64,000 nt of DNA, taken from contig QVIN01000004.1 of NCBI GenBank assembly GCA_003416985.1, positions 665,057 to 729,056 on the forward strand, in the 5' to 3' direction. Both the position numbers and the translations under genes were made by a program. Position 1 is the stretch's first letter. The number at the start of each line of letters is the position of its first letter. The DNA is from Duganella sp. BJB480 (GTDB taxonomy: Bacteria > Pseudomonadota > Gammaproteobacteria > Burkholderiales > Burkholderiaceae_D). Below are positions 1-9,400 of this stretch, piece after piece. The notes beneath the pieces are model-generated. The model was given only the letters and a program-made list of their open reading frames with translations. It made no database searches and had not been told where the DNA came from.

Positions 1-579
1 CAGCCGCACCGTCGGCACGGCGTCCCTGGTCGCGTGCGGGTTCGGATGCGCGCCTTGCTGCGCATGGGGATAGCGCCTTCCGGTCAGATTGTTGTACAGC
101 ATGGCCATGACGGCCAGCAGCGTCGTGTCGACCAGCACCGTCACCAGCGGGAAGGCGAAGCCGGCCGCGTGGATGGCCGGACCGCCGATCACCGCCGTCA
201 GCGCCACCGCGCCGCCGGGCGGATGCAGGCAGCGCAGCGCGAACATCGCGGCGATCGCGGTGCTGGCGGCCAGCGCGCACAGCAGCGGCGTCGACAGCAC
301 GTCGCCGAACCAGCGCACGCACAGCACGCCCATCAGGCCGCTGACCACATTGCCGCCGATGGCCGACCACGGCTGCGCCAGCGGACTGGCCGGCAGCGCG
401 AACAGCAGCACGGACGAGGCGCCTATCGGCGCGACCAGGAACAGCGCGCCGGGCGCCATGGATTGGCCGAGCAGCGCGGTCAGCAGCAGGCCGAACAGGG
501 CGCCGCCGGCGGCGCGCAATTGTTCGCGGCGGCTGGCGGTGGTGGGGCTGGGCAGCCAGCGGTCGAGCAGTGCGCGCAT
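1..579 (-). CDS. HPP family integral membrane protein (partial, C-terminus outside window)
   Basis: The reading frame opens at the ATG whose complement is 577-579 and stays open through 193 codons to the window edge. The protein is very hydrophobic with about four membrane segments. It carries the PIGASS block near residue 45 and the LHPPGGAVAL motif near residue 120 that names the HPP family. Family members are inner-membrane proteins; some have been linked to nitrite transport, and many carry C-terminal CBS domains. Whether this one has CBS domains cannot be seen. It points the same way as the Lrp-type gene upstream of it, separated by about 60 bp, so it may be read from its own promoter or by readthrough. 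The family call is firm; the substrate is unknown. Confidence 0.85.
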   Translation of the reverse strand, partial: MRALLDRWLPSPTTASRREQLRAAGGALFGLLLTALLGQSMAPGALFLVAPIGASSVLLFALPASPLAQPWSAIGGNVVSGLMGVLCVRWFGDVLSTPLLCALAASTAIAAMFALRCLHPPGGAVALTAVIGGPAIHAAGFAFPLVTVLVDTTLLAVMAMLYNNLTGRRYPHAQQGAHPNPHATRDAVPTVRL

Positions 580-600
580 GGGCTAATCAAGTATTTGATA

Positions 601-619
601 TGGGACAAATATTATCCCA
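601..619. promoter_or_regulatory. Inverted repeat TGGGA-N9-TCCCA upstream of the HPP gene
   Basis: TGGGA (601-605) and TCCCA (615-619) flank an A/T-rich 9-bp spacer, about 20 bp upstream of the HPP start and just past the end of the Lrp-type gene. The position suits an operator or promoter element. No known regulator is matched; this is a candidate only. Confidence 0.3.
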
Positions 620-640
620 TGCTCGGCCCGCCACTGCACA

Positions 641-1117
641 TTATTGGTGCGAAACCAGCTCCAGCGGCAACGCCGTCGTGATCTTGATCTGCTCCATCGA
701 AAACGCCGACGACACCCCGGACAGCTGCGCCACCTTGATCAACTTCTTGTAAAACCTGTCATATCCTTCGATATCGCTCGTTACCACCTTCAACAGATAA
801 TCGATGTCGCCGCTCATGCGATGGAACTCCTGCACTTCCGGCAGGGCGACCACGGCCGCGGCGAAGCGCGCCAGCCATTTGTCGTCGTGCTGGCTGGTCC
901 GCACGCTGACGAACACCGTCACCGGCAAGCCCACCTTGCGGCGGTTGACGATGGCCACGCGGTTCTCGATATAGCCTTCCTCCTCCAGCCGCCGCACCCG
1001 CTTCCAGCACGGCGTGGTGGACAGCCCGACCCGCTCGCTGAGCTGGGCGATCGACAGCGTGCCGTCGCCTTGCAATGCGGACAAAATTGCATAGTCGTAG
1101 CGATCGAGTTGGTTCAT
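641..1117 (-). CDS. Lrp/AsnC family transcriptional regulator
   Basis: This 158-residue protein has the usual Lrp/AsnC length and order. An N-terminal winged helix-turn-helix (about residues 4-60, with LSERVGLSTTPCWKRVRRLEEEGYI read in two parts as recognition helix and wing) is followed by an alpha-beta RAM effector domain (about 68-150, with the FHRMSGDIDYLL block). The start has an AGGAAA ribosome site about 8 bases upstream. It is divergently transcribed from the cysteine desulfurase-rhodanese gene at 1238 and they share a 120-bp region holding an AGCAT-AAAA-ATGCT inverted repeat. Family knowledge: small Lrp paralogues such as E. coli DecR (YbaO) respond to cysteine and control a neighbouring cysteine-degrading enzyme. 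By inference this regulator senses cysteine or another amino acid and controls its neighbour. Confidence 0.9.
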   Translation of the reverse strand: MNQLDRYDYAILSALQGDGTLSIAQLSERVGLSTTPCWKRVRRLEEEGYIENRVAIVNRRKVGLPVTVFVSVRTSQHDDKWLARFAAAVVALPEVQEFHRMSGDIDYLLKVVTSDIEGYDRFYKKLIKVAQLSGVSSAFSMEQIKITTALPLELVSHQ

Positions 1118-1137
1118 TCTATTATTTCCTAAAATGG

Positions 1138-1151
1138 AGCATAAAAATGCT
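1138..1151. promoter_or_regulatory. AGCAT-N4-ATGCT inverted repeat in the divergent promoter region
   Basis: A perfect 5-4-5 inverted repeat with an AAAA centre lies 20 bp upstream of the Lrp-type start and 87 bp upstream of the cysteine desulfurase start. Lrp/AsnC proteins bind short A/T-centred imperfect palindromes, so this is a plausible operator for autoregulation and control of the divergent gene. Binding is inferred. Confidence 0.4.
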
Positions 1152-1237
1152 GAATCTGATGCGTATCAAGGGTATTTTAGTACATCTGTTTCCACGCGGC
1201 TGAGTAAACTGTAGGCATTGATGACACAGGCATTTTC

Positions 1238-3280
1238 ATGACGACCGAAATCTACCTCGATGGCAACGCCACCACCGCCGTGCTGCCGGCCGCCATCGCC
1301 GCCGCGGCCGACGCCATGGGCCAGCGCTACGGCAATCCCAGCAGCAGCCACGGCACCGGCCTCAAGGCCAAAGTCCTGCTGGACCAGGCGCGCGCCTGCG
1401 CGATCCGCCTGCTGGGCGTGGGCGAAGGCCGCCTGATGTTCAACAGCGGCGCCACCGAAGGCATCCAGACCGCCGTGCTGTCGGCGCTGGTCGCGCTGCG
1501 CGAACGCCGCGAGCGCGGCGAGGTCATCGGCAGCCTACTGGTCTACGGCGCGACCGAGCACAAGGCCGTGCCGGAAAGCCTGGCGCACTGGAACCGCCTG
1601 CTGGGCCTGAACCTGACGCTGCACAAACTGCCGGTCGACCAGGACGGCGCGCACGACCTGGCCCAGCTGCGCGCGCTGGCGCCGCAAGCCGCGCTGGTGT
1701 GCACCATGGCCGCCAACAACGAAACCGGCGTTATCACCGACCTGGCCGCCATCGAGGCCGTGCTGGCCGAGACCGGCAGCCCCGCCTACTGGCTGGTCGA
1801 TTGCGTGCAGGCCCTGGGCAAGCTGGACCTGAACCTGGCCGCCACCCGCATCGACTACGCGCCGTTCTCCGGCCACAAGCTGTACGCGCCGAAAGGCGTG
1901 GGCATGTTGTACGTGCGCGCCGGCGCGCCGTTCACGCCGCTGATCATGGGCGGCGGCCAGGAGGGCGGCCAGCGTTCCGGCACCGAGAACATGGCCGGCA
2001 TCGCCGCGCTGGGCGTGGTGCTGGCCGCGCTGGAACGCGGCGACACCTTCCGCAGCCATCACCAGCTGGCCAGCTATCGCGCCCGGCTGGCCGAGAGCCT
2101 GCGCGCCGCCTTGCCCGGCGTGGTGTTCAATCACCCCTTCGACAAATCGCTGCCGACCACGCTGAACTTTTCCGTGCCCGGCCTGTCGAGCCGCGAACTG
2201 ATGGACGTGTTCGACGCCGCCCAGGTGCGCGTCAGCTCCGGCAGCGCCTGCTCGGCGGCCAAGGCCGCGCCCAGCTACGTGCTGGACGCCATGCACGCGC
2301 CGCTGTGGCGCAGCGCCGGCGCCATCCGCATGTCCTTCGGCCCGCTGGCCGACGAGGCCACCATAGCCGACGCCTGCCGCCGCATCGAGCGTTGCGGCGC
2401 GGCCTTGCGCGCCAGCTGCCTGATCCCGTCCGAACGCACCGCCGTCCCGCATGACGGCCTGCTGCAGCTGGGCGTCGAGGGTGCGTGCAGCTGGCTGGTG
2501 CTAGACGCCGCCAGCCGCAGCTGCATCGTCATCGATCCCTTGCCGGAAATGACCGGACGCATCGAATCCTATGTGCGCTGCCAGAACTACCACGTGCAGG
2601 CCATCGTCAGCACCACGACCGGCGTCGATAGAGGCGTGCTGATCGAAGCGCTCGGCCGCCACTTCGACCACCGCGCCGCGACCGACGCCTACGGCTGGCC
2701 TGCCGCCGCCGCCATCAAGCTCGGCGCGCAGACGCTGGCCCGCGTGGCGGACGGCGCCGCGCGCCACTACCTGCTGGGCGTGGCCGACGGCGACACGCTG
2801 GCGCCGCGCGCGGTGCGCTTCGCCTTCAGCGCGCGGCCCGCCGTGGACGCGCTGCGTCCGCTGACCTGCGCGCAGACGCTGCTGTGCCCGACGCGCGACG
2901 AACACAACCAGTTCTGCGTCGGCATGGCCACGCCCGCCAATGCCGGCGCGTCTGCGGACATGCAACTCGACAGCGCCGCGCTGGACGCCTTCCTGCAAGC
3001 CCATCCGGACGCCAAGCTGGTCGATGTGCGCGAGCCGTATGAATTCGCCGCGACGACCGCGCCCGCTCCGGGCGGACGCCAGGCCCTCAGCGTGCCGCTG
3101 GGCCGCCTGGCCGAGCACGCCAGCGACTGGTTGCGCGGCGAGCGCACACCGCTGGTGTTCTTCTGTCGCAGCGGCAACCGCAGCCAGAAGGCCGCGCAGC
3201 TGCTGCACCGGCTCGGCCACGCGCAGGCATACAGCCTCAGCGGCGGATTGGCACTGGCGCCGCTCGCGAAGGCGGCCTGA
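1238..3280 (+). CDS. Cysteine desulfurase (NifS-like)-degenerate MBL-like-rhodanese fusion
   Basis: The 680-residue protein appears to join three sulfur-handling modules. Residues 1-390 are a class V PLP aminotransferase of the NifS/IscS type: SGHKLYAPKG gives the PLP lysine K214 and SSGSACSAAK gives the persulfide cysteine C338. Residues about 410-560 resemble the fold of persulfide dioxygenase-type metallo-beta-lactamases (a WLVLDAASRSCIVIDP strand pattern), but the usual HxHxDH metal motif is replaced by STTTGVDRG, so it should not bind metal. Residues about 580-675 are a rhodanese domain with active-site loop CRSGNRS, cysteine C643. Sulfur could pass from C338 to C643 within one chain. 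The start is an ATG with AGG seven bases upstream, divergent from an Lrp-type regulator, and a strong terminator follows. The end domains are certain; the middle call and the physiological role are inference. Confidence 0.88.
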   Translation: MTTEIYLDGNATTAVLPAAIAAAADAMGQRYGNPSSSHGTGLKAKVLLDQARACAIRLLGVGEGRLMFNSGATEGIQTAVLSALVALRERRERGEVIGSLLVYGATEHKAVPESLAHWNRLLGLNLTLHKLPVDQDGAHDLAQLRALAPQAALVCTMAANNETGVITDLAAIEAVLAETGSPAYWLVDCVQALGKLDLNLAATRIDYAPFSGHKLYAPKGVGMLYVRAGAPFTPLIMGGGQEGGQRSGTENMAGIAALGVVLAALERGDTFRSHHQLASYRARLAESLRAALPGVVFNHPFDKSLPTTLNFSVPGLSSRELMDVFDAAQVRVSSGSACSAAKAAPSYVLDAMHAPLWRSAGAIRMSFGPLADEATIADACRRIERCGAALRASCLIPSERTAVPHDGLLQLGVEGACSWLVLDAASRSCIVIDPLPEMTGRIESYVRCQNYHVQAIVSTTTGVDRGVLIEALGRHFDHRAATDAYGWPAAAAIKLGAQTLARVADGAARHYLLGVADGDTLAPRAVRFAFSARPAVDALRPLTCAQTLLCPTRDEHNQFCVGMATPANAGASADMQLDSAALDAFLQAHPDAKLVDVREPYEFAATTAPAPGGRQALSVPLGRLAEHASDWLRGERTPLVFFCRSGNRSQKAAQLLHRLGHAQAYSLSGGLALAPLAKAA

Positions 3281-3304
3281 TCAGATCAAGGTTTCTTCCT
3301 TTAC

Positions 3305-3330
3305 AAGGCCGCGCAAGCGGCCTTTTTTTT
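3305..3330 (+). terminator. Intrinsic terminator after the desulfurase fusion
   Basis: AAGGCCGC (3305-3312) pairs perfectly with GCGGCCTT (3317-3324) around a GCAA loop and runs into eight T residues (3323-3330). This is a textbook rho-independent terminator 25 bp after the stop. It isolates the upstream gene from the glucan synthase. Confidence 0.95.
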
Positions 3331-3436
3331 CGTGGAAATTCTGTATGTACGTCAGCGCACAGTCGCGTGCCGTGCGCCCCCGTAGGATGCCTAGGCAGAT
3401 AATTTCCTATTCGCAGAATCAAAACGAGGTACACCG

Positions 3437-6400
3437 TTGAACAAGTCCGCCCCCCTCATGCCCGACATCGCGTTGGGCTTCCGCGAATCTCCCTCCGGCG
3501 CCTTGCTGTCCGACGAAGACGACCAAGACCTGCCGCTGCGCGCCGAGCTGTTCAGCGCGGCGCAGATGGCCGCGCACGGCAAGACGCTGGCCACGCACCA
3601 CGAACTGAGCAAGCGCGGCGGCCGCGACCGCCTGCTGGCGCGGCTGGCGGAAAACGCCGCCGTCATCGACGCCACCTGCGACGAGCTGACCGCCGCCGTC
3701 AAGGCCGGCCGCCAGATCACGCCCGCCTCCGAATGGCTGCTGGACAATTTCTACCTGATCGAAGACCAGATCCGCATCGCCCGCCGCCACCTGCCCAAGA
3801 ACTACAGCAAGCAGCTGCCGCGCTTGGGCAAGGGCGCGCCGGAGGGCACGCCGCGCGTGTACAAGATCGCGCTGGAGATCATCGCGCACGGCGACGGCCG
3901 TGTCGATCCCGAATCGCTGTGCCGCTTCGTCGACGCCTACCAGGAAGTGGCCACGCTGCAGCTGGGCGAGCTGTGGGCCATCCCCATCATGCTGCGCCTG
4001 GCGCTGATCGAGAACCTGCGCCGCGTGGCCGCGCGCGTGGCCGACAACCGCATCCACCGCGACCTGGCCAACACCTGGGCCGACCAGATGACCGACGTCG
4101 CCGAAAAAAATCCCAGCGGCCTGATACTGATGGTGGCCGACATGGCGCGCTCCAACCCGCCCATCACCAGCGCCTTCGTGGCCGAACTGGCGCGCCGCCT
4201 GCAGGGACAAAGCCCGGCGCTGACCCTGGCGCTGTCGTGGATCACGCACCGCCTGGCCGAATCGGACCAGACCATCGAGCAGCAGATCCAGGCCGAGATC
4301 CAGCAGCAGGCGGCCGAGCAGGTCTCGATCGCCAACAGCATCGGCAGCCTGCGCTTCCTCGGCACCATGGACTGGCAGGAGTTCGTCGAGACCATGAGCG
4401 TGGTCGAGCAGACCTTGCGCCAGGACCCGGCCGGCGTCTACGGCCGCATGGAATTCGCCACCCGCGACCAATACCGCCACGCGATCGAGAAGATCGCCAA
4501 GCGTTCGCGCTATTCCGAAGTCGAAGTGGCGCAGCAAGCCTTGCAGCTGGCGCAGGCCCACTTCGAAGGCGGCGACGCGCGCCACGGCCATGTGGGCTTC
4601 TACCTGATCGGCGGCGGTCTGGCCGCGCTGGAAAAGCAGACCGGCATGCGCCGCCCTTGGCTGGAGGCGCTGCAGCAGACCTCGCGCGCCTCGCCGCTGA
4701 CGTCCTACCTCGGCGCCATCGCCGCCATCTCGCTGGTGTCGACCGCGCTGCTGCTGGAGCGCGCCGCGCGCAACGGCGTGCACGGCCCGGTGATCGTGCT
4801 GCTCGGCGTGCTGGCGCTGGCGGGCAGCGGCCAGCTGGCACTGAGCCTGGTGAACTGGATCGCCACGCTGGTGACCCGTCCCAATCCGCTGCCGCGCATG
4901 GACTTCAAGGACGGCGTGCCGACCGACGCCCGCGCCATCGTGGTGGTGCCGACGCTGGTCTACAGCCGCGAGAATGTCGATGACCTGTGCGAGCAGCTGG
5001 AGGTGCGCTTCCTCGCCAACCGCGATCCCAACCTGATATTCTGCCTGCTGACCGACTTCGCCGACGCCGCCGCCGAAACCCTGCCCGCCGACGCCGCGCT
5101 GATGGAGCAGATGCGCCGCTGCGTGGAGCAACTGAACCGCAAGTACGCCACCCACGCCAACGGCCAGGCCGCGTCGCCGTTCCTGCTGCTGCACCGCCCG
5201 CGCCGCTGGAATCCGCAGGAAGGCGTGTGGATGGGCGAGGAGCGCAAGCGCGGCAAGCTGCAGGACCTGAACCGCTTCCTGCGCGGCGGTGCGCGCGACA
5301 AATTCAGCCTGGTGGTGGGCGACCTCGGCGAACTGGAAGACATCAAGTACGTCATCACGCTCGACACCGACACCCAGCTGCCGCGCGAGGCCGCGCGCCA
5401 GTTCATCGCCGCCATGCGGCACCCGCTGAACCAGCCGCGCATCGACAGCGCGCGCGGCCGCGTGGTGGAGGGCTACGGCATCCTGCAGCCGCGCGTCACG
5501 GTCAGCCTGCCGAGCGAGAACGCCTCGCTGTACGAAAAACTGTGCGGCGGCGAGCCGGGCATCGACCCCTACACCCGCACCGTCTCCGATGTGTACCAGG
5601 ACGTGTTCTTCGAAGGCTCCTTCATCGGCAAGGGCATCTACGACATCGACGTCTACGAGCAGGTGCTGGGCGACCGGCTGCCGGACAACCGCATCCTCAG
5701 CCACGACCTGCTGGAAGGCTGCTACCTGCGCGCCGGCCTGCTGAGCGACGTGCAGTTGTACGAGGCCTACCCGGCCCGCTACAGCGACGACGTCAGCCGC
5801 CGCCAGCGCTGGACCCGCGGCGACTGGCAGCTGGCCTCGTGGCTGTTCGGCCGCGTGCCGGGCCCGAACCGCAAGCGCGAGCGCAATCCGCTGTCGCTGC
5901 TGTCGCGCTGGAAGCTGTTCGACAACCTGCGCCGCAGCCTGACCGCGCCGGCGCTGGTGCTGTCGCTGATCACCGCATGGCGCTGGCTGCCCGACCCGTG
6001 GTTGTGGGCCGGCGCCGTGCTGGCCGTGATCTTCGTACCGCCGCTGGCCAGCACCGCGCACGACTTGCTGCACCGCCCGGAGGACACCTTGTGGAGCCAG
6101 CACATACGGGCCGCGCTGCGGCGCGGCGGCATGCAGTTCGCGCACGCCATCCTGATGCTGGCGTTCCTGCCGTACGAAGCCTATTTCAGCCTGGACGCCA
6201 TCCTGCGCAGCGGCTGGCGCCTGCTGGTCTCGCACAAGCACCTGCTGGAATGGCGGGCCTCGGCGCTGACGCGCGCGGCCGACGGCGCGACCGGCGTGTG
6301 GCGCACCATGTGGGTGTCGCCGGTGCTGGCGCTGTTCGTCGGCGGCGCGCTGCTGGGCTGGCGCCCAACCAGCCTGGCGCCGGCCGCGCTGTTCCTGCTG

Positions 6401-9400
6401 GCGTGGCTGCTGGCGCCGGCCATCGCGGACCGGATCAGCCGCCCGATCGTGCGCCGGCAGGCCCAGCTCACGCCGGACCAGCAGCGCTTCCTGCACCAGC
6501 TGGCGCGCCGCACCTGGGCCTATTTCGAACGCTACGTCGGCCCGGACGACAACTGGCTGCCGCCCGATAACATGCAGGAGCATCCGGCGCATGTGGTGGC
6601 GCACCGCACCTCGCCGACCAACATCGGCATGGCGCTGCTGGCCAACCTGAGCGCCAGCGATTTCGGCTACATCACCGTCGGCCAGATGATGGAGCGCACC
6701 GCCGGCACGCTGGCCACGATGGACCAGCTGGAACGCCACCAGGGCCACTTCTACAACTGGTACGACACGCAGACCCTCAAGCCGCTGCACCCGATCTACA
6801 TCTCCACCGTCGACAGCGGCAACCTGGCCGGCCACCTGCTGACCCTGCAGGCCGGCCTGACCGGCTTGTACGACCAGCCCATCCTCGGGCCGCAGACGGT
6901 GGACGGCGTCGTCGCCACCTGCGAGGTGCTGCAGCAATCGCAGGCCGGCGCCGAGGCGCCCGCGATGAACGCCTTGCTGGCCGCGCTGGCGCCCGCGCCG
7001 GACGCCGGCAACCTGCAGCAGATGCACGCCTGGCTGACCCGCGTGGCTTCCGCCGCCGGCCAGCTGCCGCCGCTGGCGGAAGCCGAGGCCCACGGCGAGG
7101 CGGCCATGTGGTCCGCCTCGCTGGTGCGGCAATGCCAGGCCGCGCTGGCGGACCTGACGCTGCTCGCGCCCTGGGTCGACCTGCCGGCGGACGCCGTGTT
7201 CGACACCAGCCTATCGCGCGTGCCGACGCTGCGCGAACTGGCCGCCATGATCGACCAACCGGCCGCCGTGTTGGCCAACGACCTGGCCCCGGCCGAGCGC
7301 GATCGCCAGCTGGCGCTGGCCGGCCTGTGCGCGCAGGGCGCCGCCGCCGCCCACGAACGCATGCGCGAGCTGGCCAGCCTGGCGCAGCGCTGCGGCGCAT
7401 ACGCCCTGATGGAATATGGCTTCCTGTTCAATCCGACCACCAACCTGCTGGCCATCGGCTACAACGTCTCCGAGCGCCGGCTGGACGCCAGCTACTACGA
7501 TCTGCTGGCGTCGGAAGTGCGGCTGGCCAGCTTCGTCGCCATCGCCCAGGGCCAGCTGCCGCAGGAGCACTGGTTCGCGCTGGGCCGCCAGCTGTGCATC
7601 GTGGCCGGCAAGCCGGTGCTGCTGTCCTGGAGCGGCTCGATGTTCGAGTACCTGATGCCGCTGCTGGTGATGCCCAACTATCCGAGCACGCTGCTCGACC
7701 AGACCTACAACGCGGTGATCGACGCCCAGATCGACTACGGCAAGCGCCGCAACGTGCCGTGGGGGATTTCCGAATCCGGCTACAACACCGTCGACGCCAG
7801 TCTCAATTACCAGTACCGCGCCTTCGGCGTGCCGGGCCTGGGCCTCAAGCGCGGCCTGGCCGACGACCTGGTGATCGCGCCCTACGCCACCATGCTGGGA
7901 CTGATGGTGCGGCCGGAAGCGGCCTGCCTCAACCTGCAGAAGATGGCGGGCCTGGGCTACATGGGCCGCTACGGCTTCTTCGAGGCGGTCGACTACACGG
8001 CCTCGCGCCTGCCGCGCGGCCAGGCCTCCGCAGTGATCCGCTCCTTCATGGTGCACCACCAGGGCATGGGACTGCTGGCGCTGAGCTACCTGCTGCACGA
8101 CCGGCCGATGCAGCGCCGCTTCGAATCCGATCCGCTGCTGCAATCGACGCTGCTGGTGCTGCAGGAACGCAGTCCGGAGGCGGGCGCTTTCTACTCCAAC
8201 ACCAGCGAGCTGGCGGCGATCCGCTCCAGCGTGCCGGAGCAGGCCATGCCGATGCGCATCCTGAGCCAGCACACCACGCCGGTGCCGGAAACCCAGCTGC
8301 TGTCCAACGGCCGCTATCACGTCATGGTCACCAACGCCGGCGGCAGCTACAGCCGCTGGAAGGACCTGGCCGTGACGCGCTGGCGCGAGGACAGCACCCG
8401 CGACAACTGGGGCAACTTCTGCTACGTGCGCGACATGGAAGATGGCCGCTTCTGGTCCACCACCTACCAGCCCACGCTGGTCGATCCGCGCAAGCACGAG
8501 GTGATCTTCTCCGAGGGCCGCGCCGAGTTCCGCCGCTCCGACCGCAACATCGACCTGTACACGGAAATCGTGGTCTCGCCGGAGGACGACATCGAACTGC
8601 GGCGCACCCGCATCACCAACAAGTCCGACCGCGTGCGCACCATCGAGGTGACCAGCTTCGCCGAGGTGGTGATGGCGCCGGCCGCCGCCGACGCCGCCCA
8701 CCCGGCCTTCAGCAAACTGTTCGTGCAGACCGAGATCCTGCGCGACGAAAACGCCATCCTGTGCACCCGCCGCCCGCGCGGCCAGGCCGACGTGATGCCG
8801 TGGCTGATGCACTCGATGATGGTGCACGACGCCGCCGTCACGGAGGTCTCGTTCGAGACCGACCGCTCGCGCTTCATCGGCCGTGGCAACACCGCCGCCG
8901 CGCCCGACGCCATGCTGAGCGGCGAACCGCTGAGCGGCGCAGAAGGCTCGGTGCTCGATCCGGTGGTGGCGATCCGCCACACCATCACGCTGCAGCCGGA
9001 CCAGACGGCCATCGTCGACATCGTCACCGGCATGACCGAGCAGCGCGACGCCGCGCTGCACCTGATCGACAAATACCAGGACCGCCACCTGGCCGACCGC
9101 GTGTTCGAACTGGCGTGGACCCACAGCCAGGTGGTGCTGCGCCAGCTCAACGCCAGCGAGGCGGACGCCCAGCTATACGGCCGCCTGGCCAACTCGGTCA
9201 TCTACCCGAACGCCGCGTTGCGCGCCGACGCCGGCACGCTGGCCAAGAACCAGCGCGGCCAGTCCGGCCTGTGGGCCTACGCGATTTCCGGCGACCTGCC
9301 GATCGTGCTGCTGCAGATCAAGGACCCGGCCAACATCGAGCTGGCGCGCCAGCTGGTGCAGGCGCACGCCTACTGGCGCCTGAAAGGCCTGGTGGTCGAC

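Noticed and set aside
3419-7132. 1237-residue minus-strand open frame opposite the glucan synthase
   Set aside because: Composition is low-complexity (Arg, Gln, His, Ala, Gly, Val rich), and the plus strand encodes a clear GT84/GH94 enzyme. It is a high-GC shadow frame.
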